Origin: Prevotellaceae bacterium
Lineage (GTDB): Bacteria > Bacteroidota > Bacteroidia > Bacteroidales > Bacteroidaceae
NCBI GenBank assembly: GCA_031262265.1
Contig: JAISIB010000143.1
Location: 1 to 11,705, forward strand
Length of the DNA stretch: 11,705 bases
Direction: 5' to 3'
Each line of letters begins with the position of its first letter. Position 1 is the stretch's first letter. Under the pieces are notes generated by a model, which saw only the letters and a program-made list of their open reading frames with translations, ran no database searches and had not been told where the DNA came from. The position numbers and the translations under genes were made by a program. Below are positions 1-8,907 of the stretch, piece after piece.

Positions 1-117
1 CCGAGCGTCCGCTACGACGATGTCCCGAAGAACGCACTGCTGCTGCTTCGCGACCTGACGCGGGGCAAGGAAGAGCGGATATTCACCTACGAAAACGGCC
101 GCCAGATGTGGTGGTAA
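1..117 (+). CDS. 3' end of an unrecognised protein-coding gene (partial)
   Basis: Frame 1 is open from the window edge to a TAA stop at 115-117, giving 38 residues that end in RIFTYENGRQMWW. The codons are GC-rich and look like real coding sequence, with Leu, Arg, Glu and aromatic residues and no low-complexity stretch. I do not recognise the family from this tail alone, so no function is given. No hairpin followed by a T-run is visible just after the stop, so where its transcript ends is unclear. The next gene on this strand starts about 160 bp downstream, behind its own promoter-like elements, so the two are probably separate units. Confidence 0.6.
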   Translation, partial: PSVRYDDVPKNALLLLRDLTRGKEERIFTYENGRQMWW

Positions 118-139
118 TATCTGACTAAGATAGGAAAAT

Positions 140-223
140 AACTCACTCGCTTGTTTAAATAACAAAGTCGCTCGTTCGAACAACTAACTCGCTAAATTTG
201 CGCACAAAGCCACTCGTTGAAAC
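140..223. repeat. Degenerate 42-bp tandem duplication upstream of speA
   Basis: Two adjacent 42-nt units, 140-181 and 182-223, align without gaps at about 29 of 42 positions. The conserved blocks are ACTCGCT near the start of each unit and ACAAAG followed by CTCGTT near the end. The core CTCG recurs at 146, 171, 188 and 213, giving spacings of 25, 17 and 25. The first unit contains a 15-bp stretch that reappears inverted at 3203-3217, after argB. The array ends about 20 bp before the candidate -7 element of speA, so it could be a protein-binding region or a decayed dispersed repeat. Confidence 0.55.
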
Positions 224-250
224 GACATTCGTTTTTTTTAGTTACTTTTG
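217..250 (+). promoter_or_regulatory. Candidate Bacteroidota-type promoter for speA-argB
   Basis: TACTTTTG at 243-250 fits the Bacteroidota -7 consensus TAnnTTTG. It lies about 30 bp before the speA ATG, a usual leader length. The -33 element is weak: TTG at 217-219 leaves a 23-bp spacer, longer than the usual 19-21. A second perfect TAnnTTTG (TAAATTTG) lies at 193-200 and could be an alternative. The -7 call is fairly secure, but the -33 call is not. Confidence 0.55.
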
Positions 251-280
251 CACCCTGATAAACTAAAAAAACACATAGCG

Positions 281-2173
<1,893 letters not shown>

Positions 2174-2176
2174 CGA

Positions 2177-2965
2177 ATGAGCGACAAACCCTTATTTACG
2201 CTGATCAAAGTGGGAGGCAAGATTGTCGAAGAATCGGCCACTCTCTCCCGTTTTCTGGACGACTTCGCGACTGTTCGGGGATACAAGTTGCTGGTGCACG
2301 GCGGCGGCCGTTCGGCGACGCGATTGGCCGAACGTTTGGGCATAGAGAGCCGTCTGGTGGGCGGACGGCGCATTACCGATGCGGAAACTTTGCAGGTAGT
2401 CACCATGGTCTACGGCGGATTGGTCAACAAGCAAATCGTGGCCGGATTGCAGCTACGCGGCATGAATGCGCTCGGCCTTACCGGCGCGGATATGGGCGTC
2501 ATCCGTTCGACGAAGCGTCCCGTCGGCGAGATAGACTACGGTTTCGTGGGCGACGTGGAGGCGGTGGACGCCCGCGCGCTATGCGATTTGGTGACGCAGC
2601 AAGGCATTGTTCCGGTGCTCGCCCCGTTGACGTACGACGGGCGCGGCGGATTGCTCAATACGAACGCCGATACGATTGCCGGCGAAGCGGCGAAAGCCCT
2701 GTCCGCCTATTTTACGGTACGTTTGGTCTATTGTTTTGAGAAACCGGGCGTTTTGCGCGACGAGAACGACGAGCGCAGCGTGATTTCGAGGCTTTCTCGT
2801 GCCGACTTTCAGGCTTTGGTATCCGACGGAACCATACAAGGAGGGATGATTCCCAAGTTGGAAAATGCGTTCGCGGCCTTAGACGCCGGCGTATCTTCCG
2901 TATTAATCACGCGTGCCGACCACCTTTCTACCGAATCCGGTACACTAATTCAGAATACTTTTTAA
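2177..2965 (+). CDS. argB: Acetylglutamate kinase (possibly N-succinylglutamate kinase)
   Basis: The 262-residue amino-acid kinase phosphorylates the gamma-carboxylate of an N-acylated glutamate, the second step of arginine synthesis in the cytosol. Family motifs are IKVGGK with Lys11, HGGG at 41-44, GGRRITD around 62-68, NTNADTIAGEAAKAL from 161 with Asn163 and Asp165, and GGMIPKLENA with Lys227. Length is typical of the short, arginine-insensitive type, with no N-terminal extension. In Bacteroides fragilis the pathway uses N-succinyl rather than N-acetyl intermediates; whether this protein does so cannot be read directly and is inference from phylum. The ATG lies 3 nt after the speA stop, suggesting coupled translation. 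The stop codon sits inside an AT-rich hairpin. Confidence 0.95.
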   Translation: MSDKPLFTLIKVGGKIVEESATLSRFLDDFATVRGYKLLVHGGGRSATRLAERLGIESRLVGGRRITDAETLQVVTMVYGGLVNKQIVAGLQLRGMNALGLTGADMGVIRSTKRPVGEIDYGFVGDVEAVDARALCDLVTQQGIVPVLAPLTYDGRGGLLNTNADTIAGEAAKALSAYFTVRLVYCFEKPGVLRDENDERSVISRLSRADFQALVSDGTIQGGMIPKLENAFAALDAGVSSVLITRADHLSTESGTLIQNTF

Positions 2966-2982
2966 TAAAAAAGTTAATTCTG
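2951..2982 (+). other. AT-rich hairpin straddling the argB stop codon
   Basis: CAGAAT (2951-2956) pairs with ATTCTG (2977-2982). After a 2-nt bulge, ACTTTTT (2957-2963) pairs with AAAAAGT (2968-2974), leaving an AATA loop. A pyrimidine-rich stretch follows within about 10 nt. It could act as a weak terminator or a 3'-end stabiliser for the speA-argB message. The low GC content and imperfect T-tract make this tentative. Confidence 0.4.
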
Positions 2983-3034
2983 CACGCTTATTTTCCTTTT
3001 CCAGAACATTTGTTCCATTTCCGCGTTTATAATA

Positions 3035-3064
3035 CAAATATCTATCTCGACAGGTAGATATTTG
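3035..3064. other. Perfect 10-bp (13-bp with wobble) stem-loop after argB
   Basis: CAAATATCTA at 3035-3044 is the exact reverse complement of TAGATATTTG at 3055-3064. One G-T wobble and two further pairs extend the stem to 13 bp around a CGAC loop (3048-3051). No T-run follows on either strand, so it is not a standard intrinsic terminator. It may be an RNA 3'-end structure or an operator-like dyad. Confidence 0.6.
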
Positions 3065-3146
3065 CGTGAGACTTTTAGTAACATATTAAGGTAATTAGTT
3101 TAGAAGAAATAAATAATTGGTTTAAAGCATCTATATTTTATAGAGG

Positions 3147-3182
3147 AGAAAGCCGGGCTTGTGAAAGTCCGGCTTTCTTTTT
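3147..3182 (+). terminator. Intrinsic terminator ending the speA-argB transcript
   Basis: AGAAAGCCGG (3147-3156) pairs with CCGGCTTTCT (3169-3178). A wobble and three more pairs extend the stem to 14 bp, closed by a GTGA tetraloop at 3161-3164. A run of five T follows at 3178-3182. It is oriented for plus-strand transcription and lies about 180 bp after the argB stop, so the transcript would carry a long 3' tail. Confidence 0.88.
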
Positions 3183-3202
3183 CTACTAACTTACCTGCTC
3201 CA

Positions 3203-3217
3203 TCGAACGAGCGACTT
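3203..3217 (-). repeat. 15-bp inverted copy of the repeat upstream of speA
   Basis: TCGAACGAGCGACTT is the exact reverse complement of 165-179 in the leader of speA. The two copies therefore flank the speA-argB unit in opposite orientation. A 15-bp exact match is unlikely by chance in a window this size, but it may simply be one member of a short intergenic repeat family. Confidence 0.6.
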
Positions 3218-3245
3218 CGTAAATCCGAGAACCTACTATGTACAT

Positions 3246-3281
3246 AAAAAAGCACCGCTACCGTGGGGGCGGTAGCGGTGC
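3246..3281 (-). terminator. Intrinsic terminator of the susCD transcript
   Basis: GCACCGCTACCG (3252-3263) pairs perfectly over 12 bp with CGGTAGCGGTGC (3270-3281), leaving a 6-nt loop. On the minus strand the stem is followed by six T (complement of A at 3246-3251). It lies 36 bp after the susD stop, the expected place for the end of the susC-susD message. There is no T-run on the plus side, so it works mainly in one direction. Confidence 0.92.
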
Positions 3282-3317
3282 AAACCTTAAAGAAGGGGCG
3301 AAGATTCGCCAAAAAGT

Positions 3318-5177
3318 TTATTCCCAACCCGGATTTTGCGTCAGCGTATAACCCTTATCTTTGTAGATAGTGAGCTGAGCTGCCGGCAATGCACGCAGGT
3401 AGTAACGCTCGGAGTTAATGTCGCCTTTCGTGAAGGCACGTTTGCCGTTCAAGTTCGGATCATAGATGTAGCCTTCGGTAGCAGCCGTATTGCTCGGATC
3501 ATTCGGATTGAAGAGCTTCACGTCATCTTTGATGCCCGGATAGTCGGATTTCTTGATGTACGCACCTACGATAGCCATTGTCGGCGTTCCGTCTGCGTTG
3601 TTGACGTTCAGGTATTCGTATTTTGCCCAACGCTTCAAGTCTTCGCCGCGGCGACCTTCCATAACCAGTTCCGTGCGGCGTTCGCGACGGATTTCCCAAA
3701 GGATCGGATCAACCGTGTTGTCGCGCGCCGGATCGTTGATGACGGTACCGTTTACGCTGAGGTTGCTACCTGCCAACGTAACGCCCGGCATCGTGCGCTC
3801 TACTTGCGGAGTTTCGCCCCACTTGGTCAATTTGCGACCGCGCAGCAGGTTGATGGTCTGATCCAAGTCGGCTTGCGCAAAAGCAGAGCCGCCGATTTTG
3901 CTGATTTCATAGCGTGCTTCCACGTAGTTCAGCAATACTTCGGCGTAGCGTACTTGCGGTGCGTCGGCCGGACTGTTGATATTCTTGCAGAAATCCAAGT
4001 TCTGTGACCACCAGTCTTCGTTGAGGAATTTTTTGGTGCAATAGCCCGTATAAGACTGTGCGGTCGCGATACCCGAGTTCATGATACGCAACGTGTCAAC
4101 CACCGTTTGGTAGAGACGCGGGTCGCGATCGATAAACGAATTGGCTACGCTGGGATCAGTAGCACCCTTGTAAAGCGGAGACTGTCCGATAGGCAAACCG
4201 TCGCTGCACAAGTAGCTATTGATAACGTCCTGCGTCACGTCGCCCATCGTGTGCGTTTCACCGGCGTTGTACGACATCAGCGAATTGCACTGTACGCCCG
4301 TCGTATATTCGCGGTAGATGATCACTTCCCTGTTTCCGGCCAAGTCATCACTGGAGAATATTCCGTTGTAATTGTTGCCGATGGCATAAAGTCCCGAGTT
4401 CATCACCAGCGTTGCGCCGTCGATGGCTCCTTGGAAGAGTTCTTTCAGGTCAGCTTCGGCTACCGATTGTGAACCGGAGCCTACCGTCGTACCTTGATAC
4501 TTCAACCAAGTGGCGTGGTACAACATCTCGCGAGACATCAAAGCACCTACCCAATAGCGGTTTACTTGGCGTTTGGTGTCGTCCGTCCGTACGTTTTGCA
4601 ACGCATATTGGAAATCTGCCAACACGCTCTTCGCAACGGTCAGATACGGGTCGCGATCTTTGTACAGCGTTTCTGCGTCTGCCGGATCGGTAACGGCCTC
4701 AAAGTAAGGAACGGCTCCGTAGGTTTTCAGCAGTGCGCTGTGACCCATTGCGCGGAAGAAACGGGCAACACCCATCCAGTGGTTTTTCACTTCGTCGGTC
4801 ACGTTCATATCCGGAATCTTTTCAATCATCACGTTGGCTTTGTACACCACCTGATAATTGTTCGTCCACGGCGTAATGGTCGAGTTTATGTCCGTAGTAG
4901 CCGACAAGGGGAAAGCGAATTGACCGCCGGCACGCGTTTGAAAGTCATCGGTGAAGTTATCTCCGGAGAAGAATCCGCCGAAGGCCGTATAGTCTGTGCC
5001 GTAGCCCGTGAAGAAGTACGAGTAGAAATCCTGGGCGTATGTGCGCAATGAACTTTCGCTTGCCCAGTAACTGTCATTGGTTTCCTTGTTGAGTGGGTCG
5101 CGATCCAGAAAATCGTCGCAACCGACAAATGTCGCCATCAACAGTGCGCAACTAATATAAGCTATATATTTTTTCAT
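3318..5177 (-). CDS. SusD/RagB-family outer-membrane nutrient-binding lipoprotein
   Basis: The 619-residue product is a surface lipoprotein that captures a substrate and acts as the lid of its SusC partner. The N-terminus MKKYIAYISCALLMATFVGC is a lipoprotein signal with the lipid-anchored cysteine at residue 20, followed by DDFLDRDPLN; the acidic residues after the cysteine fit surface export in Bacteroidota. The N-terminal half should carry the TPR-like helices of the family. Near residues 490-520 is the typical SusD block with RRERRTELVMEGRRGEDLKRW-like character (Arg/Glu-rich, then Met-Glu-Gly-Arg-Arg). The length is slightly above the common 500-600. It follows susC by 28 bp on the same strand and is closed by a strong terminator. 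The ligand is unknown: binding residues vary between family members and no diagnostic enzyme adjoins it. Confidence 0.95.
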   Translation of the reverse strand: MKKYIAYISCALLMATFVGCDDFLDRDPLNKETNDSYWASESSLRTYAQDFYSYFFTGYGTDYTAFGGFFSGDNFTDDFQTRAGGQFAFPLSATTDINSTITPWTNNYQVVYKANVMIEKIPDMNVTDEVKNHWMGVARFFRAMGHSALLKTYGAVPYFEAVTDPADAETLYKDRDPYLTVAKSVLADFQYALQNVRTDDTKRQVNRYWVGALMSREMLYHATWLKYQGTTVGSGSQSVAEADLKELFQGAIDGATLVMNSGLYAIGNNYNGIFSSDDLAGNREVIIYREYTTGVQCNSLMSYNAGETHTMGDVTQDVINSYLCSDGLPIGQSPLYKGATDPSVANSFIDRDPRLYQTVVDTLRIMNSGIATAQSYTGYCTKKFLNEDWWSQNLDFCKNINSPADAPQVRYAEVLLNYVEARYEISKIGGSAFAQADLDQTINLLRGRKLTKWGETPQVERTMPGVTLAGSNLSVNGTVINDPARDNTVDPILWEIRRERRTELVMEGRRGEDLKRWAKYEYLNVNNADGTPTMAIVGAYIKKSDYPGIKDDVKLFNPNDPSNTAATEGYIYDPNLNGKRAFTKGDINSERYYLRALPAAQLTIYKDKGYTLTQNPGWE

Positions 5178-5205
5178 AATGTGCGATGTATATTAGATGT
5201 GTAAA

Positions 5206-8200
5206 TTATAAACTGAGTTGTAGTCCAACCGAAAGAGACTTCTGATACGGATAGCTACGTCCGTAGTTACGAGCATCTTGAGATGAGTTCACCATACGAA
5301 TGCCGATTTCGGGGTCGATATCCGGCTTCAAGCCTGTGATGGTAAACAGGTTCTCGCCCGTAAAGTAAACGCGCAGGTTCTGAATCTTGTATTTGCTCAG
5401 CAGAGCTTTCGGCAACGTGTAACCGATGGTCAACGTCTTGAAGCGCAGATAAGCCATATTCATCAAATAGCGGTCGTTCACTTGGAAGTTACCGGTTTGT
5501 GCTTGATTGTAGGCATACGGACGTGGATAGTAGGCACCGGTATTTTCGGGCGTCCAGTAATCTTCGGCTCCTTCGTAGTAAGGTTCGCCCGTCGTGTAGC
5601 CCGGCAATACTTGGTTACCCGCAGCCCACATGTCCATCTTGGCTACGCCTTGCAAGAACATGTTGAAGTCGAATCCCTTGTAAGCGGCGTCGAAGTTGAA
5701 ACCGAATTGATAGCGCGGCAACGTATTGCCGATAATGCTCAAATCGCCCGGCTTGTCGGTAGCGGTGCCTTTCGTAATCGAACCATCGCCGTTGAGGTCT
5801 TTGTAAAGCACGTCACCCGGTGCGAAACGGTAGTTCGTCGGGAACACTTGCTTCTGGTTAAGCAAACCGTCTTTCAGCGAACCGTCGGCATTGAAGTCGG
5901 CTTCGGTCAGGAAGCGGTCGAATTGCAAGCCCCAGATGTCGCCCAAGCGCATACCTTCTTTGAAGTATGTCGAGCTGTACCATCCCGTACCGCCCGAGCC
6001 GTAAGCCGGCATACTCGTGTTGGTCGTCCATTTGGTTACTTTCGTCGTATAGTCGGACAACGAAGCACCTACGCCGATCGTCAAACCGTTGTTGAACGTG
6101 TGGCGATAGTCTACGGCGATTTCGATACCCGGCGTTTCGATGGCGCCCATATTCTCGTACGGAGCAGAAGCTCCCAATACGGAAGGAAGGTTAGCCTGCG
6201 TCAGAATATCGCTTGTCTTACGGTTGTACCAGTCAAACGTGATGCCCAGCGCATCGTCGAAGAAGCGTGCATCGAAGCCGAAGTCCAGCGTAGTCACGGT
6301 TTCCCAACGCAATTCTTTGGACACGAGCGTCGGACGACCGGTCGATTGCGTCTTTTGTCCGTCGATAATCCAACTATCGCTGGATGTTGTCAGCGTAGAT
6401 ACGAAGCGGTCGGTTCCTACGTTTTGGTTACCGATGCTACCGTATGAACCTCTGAGTTTCAACGTACTCAGAACCGGTTTCAAGTCTTCCATAAAAGCTT
6501 CTTCGCTCACACGCCATCCGATCGAACCCGAAGGGAAGAATGCGAAACGACTACCTTTCGGGAAGCTGGAAGAACCGTCGTAACGGCCGTTCAGCTCGAA
6601 AAGATAACGATCTTTGTACGCGTAGTTAATACGTCCGAAGAAACCGGCCACAGCCCAGTGCGTATGGTCGCTGCTGACTGTCTGGTCGCCCGTTGCCAAG
6701 TTGAGTTCGGGTTTTTCCTGACTCAAAATAGCCATACGTTGCGCCCAAAAATATTTATATTCGCTGGTTTCCAAACTCGAACCGGCCATCACTTTGAAAT
6801 CGTGGTCGCCGATGCGCTTACTATACGTAGCTACCATATTACCGGTGAATGCTTGCGTGCGGCCAAACTCTTCGCGAGCATATTTGTACGAAGCAGTGAT
6901 ATAATCCTTGTACGTGGCTTTCAGAGCATCCAAAGATGTACCGACGTTGAACGAGTCGTATGCGTATACGGGACCACCATTTTTGTGCAAGCGTGTTTCC
7001 GTAGACGTATATGTACCGTTCAAATCGATCGTAAGTCCTTCGATCGGTTTAATAGTAATGCCGCCGTTCAAACGAACATAGTCGCGTTCTTGTTTGTTCA
7101 TCGGAGCTTGTTCCAATTCGGTGATAGCACCGCGGAACGGCTTACCGTCGATAGTTCCGTACGGATAGAACGGCTGCCAACGATAGAGGTAATACAAACG
7201 GTCGTACAAGTCGCTGGCGAACGTAAACGGCGTATCCTTATCGGCACGCGTGTACATAACGCCCGCATTGATAGAGATGTATTTGTTCAATGCCGAGTTG
7301 ATCGACAAGCTGGCGTTGTAGCGTTTGTACTGGTCGGAGTTCACTTTGGTCAGACCTTCTTGATCCAAATATCCCAATCCGATGTTGTAGCTGGTCTTGC
7401 TGTTGCCTCCGTTAATCGAGAGGTTGTGGCTTTGTTGCGGCATCCAATCCTTAATAAACATGTCGTACCAGTCAAAAGTACGGTACATGTGCATACCTTG
7501 CGAGTCGAAATAGAAATCGCGACCTTCAACCATTTCAGGACCGAACGAATCTCCGAAGCCGTATTTATCCCAATATTCTTTCATCTTGGGAATGTCTGCT
7601 TCGGTGACTACGCCCAACGTACCTACGATACTGTAATAGTTAGACGGAGTCGGCAAGTTCTGTACACCTTGCAGGTTGATAGAAGCTTGTTGCCAGCCCG
7701 GAAGCTGAGTAGGCTTCACGGTCGGCGTACGCCAAGCGAAGTTCGTAGAATACTTCACCGACAGGCGATCGTTCTGCTGCTTGGATTTGGTAGTAATCAG
7801 CAACACGCCGAATGCACCGCGCGCTCCGTAGATAGAAGCTGAGGCGGCGTCTTTCAATACGGAGATAGATTCGATATCGTCCGGATTGATCAGGGAAATG
7901 TCGGTGATTTCTACGTTGTCTACCAAGATAAGCGGCGTTCCGGTGCCGTTCGGCGAGCCTACATTGCCACGAATCTTGATGCTCGGCGCACCGCCGATTT
8001 CACCGGAGCTGGTCGATACGACCAAGCCCGGTACTGCGCCTTGCAAAGCGCGACCTATGTCGGCGACGGGGCGGCTGTCAATCGTTTTGGCCACATCGAC
8101 AGATGCTACTGCGCCGGTCAGGTTTACTTTCTTTTGCGAACCGTAGCCTACGACTACTACTTCGCCTAACATTTCGGTATCTTCTTCGAGCACTACGCGC

Positions 8201-8550
8201 ATATTCGGCGTAGCAGCTAAGGTCTTGGTTTTGAAACCAATGTAGGAGATACTCAACATGGCATTGGGCTGCACGTTCAAGGTGAACTTACCGTTGATGT
8301 CCGTAACGGCTCCCATTGTCGTTCCTACTTCGGCGATGCTTGCTCCGGGCAACGGCTCGCCTTTTGAATCAACGACCGTACCGGTAATAGTACGCGTCTG
8401 TTGCTGATTGCTTACTTCCAATGCGGAAGGAGTTCGTTCGGTAGTACCGGCAAAGGCACTACTACTACTTCCAACAAAGAGACCGGCCAAAGCCAGGGAA
8501 GTGAAGAGCTTCAGTCGGAAGCATCCTCTGCTTTTCGATTTGTTGATCAT
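5206..8550 (-). CDS. SusC/RagA-family TonB-linked outer-membrane transporter
   Basis: The 1114-residue product is a 22-strand barrel transporter that imports oligosaccharides or peptides using TonB energy, paired with the SusD lipoprotein downstream. A signal peptide (residues 1-34) ends at SSSAFA before Gly35. A carboxypeptidase-regulatory-like domain follows at about 53-122 (TITGTVVDSKGEPLPGASI). Then come the TonB-box-like LGEVVVVGYG at 128-137, the plug domain at about 140-255 (including ALQGAVPGL, IRG, PLILVDN, IESISVLKDAASASIYGARG), and the barrel, with GRYDGSSSFPKGSRF and the usual C-terminus ending in a hydrophobic residue. Length is typical for SusC. No N-terminal STN domain is seen, so no direct link to an anti-sigma factor is implied. 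It has its own promoter. Its substrate cannot be deduced. Confidence 0.96.
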   Translation of the reverse strand: MINKSKSRGCFRLKLFTSLALAGLFVGSSSSAFAGTTERTPSALEVSNQQQTRTITGTVVDSKGEPLPGASIAEVGTTMGAVTDINGKFTLNVQPNAMLSISYIGFKTKTLAATPNMRVVLEEDTEMLGEVVVVGYGSQKKVNLTGAVASVDVAKTIDSRPVADIGRALQGAVPGLVVSTSSGEIGGAPSIKIRGNVGSPNGTGTPLILVDNVEITDISLINPDDIESISVLKDAASASIYGARGAFGVLLITTKSKQQNDRLSVKYSTNFAWRTPTVKPTQLPGWQQASINLQGVQNLPTPSNYYSIVGTLGVVTEADIPKMKEYWDKYGFGDSFGPEMVEGRDFYFDSQGMHMYRTFDWYDMFIKDWMPQQSHNLSINGGNSKTSYNIGLGYLDQEGLTKVNSDQYKRYNASLSINSALNKYISINAGVMYTRADKDTPFTFASDLYDRLYYLYRWQPFYPYGTIDGKPFRGAITELEQAPMNKQERDYVRLNGGITIKPIEGLTIDLNGTYTSTETRLHKNGGPVYAYDSFNVGTSLDALKATYKDYITASYKYAREEFGRTQAFTGNMVATYSKRIGDHDFKVMAGSSLETSEYKYFWAQRMAILSQEKPELNLATGDQTVSSDHTHWAVAGFFGRINYAYKDRYLFELNGRYDGSSSFPKGSRFAFFPSGSIGWRVSEEAFMEDLKPVLSTLKLRGSYGSIGNQNVGTDRFVSTLTTSSDSWIIDGQKTQSTGRPTLVSKELRWETVTTLDFGFDARFFDDALGITFDWYNRKTSDILTQANLPSVLGASAPYENMGAIETPGIEIAVDYRHTFNNGLTIGVGASLSDYTTKVTKWTTNTSMPAYGSGGTGWYSSTYFKEGMRLGDIWGLQFDRFLTEADFNADGSLKDGLLNQKQVFPTNYRFAPGDVLYKDLNGDGSITKGTATDKPGDLSIIGNTLPRYQFGFNFDAAYKGFDFNMFLQGVAKMDMWAAGNQVLPGYTTGEPYYEGAEDYWTPENTGAYYPRPYAYNQAQTGNFQVNDRYLMNMAYLRFKTLTIGYTLPKALLSKYKIQNLRVYFTGENLFTITGLKPDIDPEIGIRMVNSSQDARNYGRSYPYQKSLSVGLQLSL

Positions 8551-8594
8551 AAAGTCAAATAGTGTTTGATTGAATTGAGCAAAAGTTTTCGCCG

Positions 8595-8623
8595 CAAAGA
8601 TATGGGAATATTTTAATTGTCAA
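8595..8623 (-). promoter_or_regulatory. Bacteroidota-type promoter of susCD
   Basis: On the minus strand, TATCTTTG (plus coordinates 8595-8602) matches TAnnTTTG exactly. The -33 triplet TTG, within TTGACA, lies at 8621-8623 with an 18-bp spacer. Transcription would begin near 8588, giving a leader of about 40 nt before the susC ATG at 8550. This is the best-formed promoter in the window and suggests recognition by the primary sigma factor. Confidence 0.8.
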
Positions 8624-8720
8624 CTACAAATTTTAAGTTTTTTAGTCTTATTATGTTAAATCACTCGTATTTCTATGCAATTCTTACTCTGTGGAGGGAA
8701 AAATTTCACTTACTATCGTT

Positions 8721-8758
8721 AAAAACAACAAGCGCGGCTCATGGAGGAGCCGCGCTTG
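8721..8758 (-). terminator. Intrinsic terminator of the DUF1080 gene
   Basis: CAAGCGCGGCTC (8729-8740) pairs perfectly over 12 bp with GAGCCGCGCTTG (8747-8758) around a 6-nt loop. On the minus strand it is followed by a T-rich stretch (TTG then five T, complement of 8721-8728). It sits about 150 bp after the DUF1080 stop and about 100 bp before the susC promoter, so it insulates the two units. The plus side has no T-run. Confidence 0.87.
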
Positions 8759-8795
8759 CGAGTGAAGGCAACTAGTGCTTTCGATATGTCCGTAT

Positions 8796-8872
8796 GTCGC
8801 TGAAATAAGCGTGTTTGTTGTTTAAATATCTTCGTCGGTTATTTCGATAAGATAGTCGGTTATTTCAGCAAC
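8796..8872. repeat. Direct and inverted repeat cluster 3' of the DUF1080 gene
   Basis: GTCGGTTATTTC occurs twice in direct orientation, at 8834-8845 and 8855-8866, with a period of 21 bp. In addition GCTGAAATAA at 8799-8808 is the exact inverse of TTATTTCAGC at 8860-8869, extending to 12 of 13 matches (8796-8808 against 8860-8872). The left arm can therefore pair fully with the outer copy, or through GAAATAA alone with the inner copy. It lies in the 3' untranslated tail of the minus-strand message. Confidence 0.55.
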
Positions 8873-8907
8873 TTCCTATGTGATTCGGATGAGTCCGTAG
8901 GGTAGGT

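Larger units (their letters stand above)
2966..3317. other. Convergent intergenic region, 352 bp, no gene seen
   Basis: This gap separates the plus-strand argB from the minus-strand susD. From left to right it holds the hairpin straddling the argB stop (2951-2982), an AT-rich hairpin (3035-3064), a strong plus-strand terminator (3147-3182), a 15-bp inverted copy of a repeat found before speA (3203-3217) and a minus-strand terminator (3246-3281). A small palindrome, GGCGA with TCGCC, lies at 3297-3310 close to the susD stop. I see no convincing ORF, no tRNA and no perfect TAnnTTTG promoter between the hairpins, although a short untranslated RNA ending at the plus terminator cannot be excluded. 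Confidence 0.7.
8551..8907. other. Intergenic region between DUF1080 gene and susC, 357 bp, no gene seen
   Basis: Read along the minus strand, this gap holds the 3' tail of the DUF1080 gene with a small repeat cluster (8796-8872), a terminator for that gene (8721-8758), an AT-rich stretch and the susC promoter (8595-8623) with a leader of about 40 nt. A 39-codon plus-strand ORF from 8653 runs through the terminator hairpin and has no support. The order terminator-then-promoter shows that susCD is probably transcribed separately from the DUF1080 gene. Confidence 0.7.

Noticed and set aside
140..223. Possible CRISPR array because of regularly spaced cores
   Set aside because: The repeats are short and degenerate, spacing alternates 25 and 17 bp, and no cas gene or long identical repeat is present.
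248..280. An upstream TTG start that would lengthen SpeA by 11 residues
   Set aside because: The TTG is part of the TACTTTTG promoter element, so it would precede the transcript start; the ATG at 281 gives the expected N-terminus.
3297..3310. Palindrome GGCGAA/TTCGCC near the susD stop
   Set aside because: The loop would be only 2-4 nt and there is no T-run; the real terminator lies just beyond it at 3246-3281.
6658..7842. A 394-codon plus-strand open frame opposite susC
   Set aside because: It lies wholly antisense to a strongly supported SusC gene, shows no family features and is Arg/Val-rich as expected for a shadow frame. The similar frames at 5482-6447 and 3336-4007 were rejected for the same reason.
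8653..8772. A 39-codon plus-strand ORF in the gap upstream of susC
   Set aside because: It runs through the DUF1080 terminator stem, has no promoter or family resemblance and is best explained as chance.
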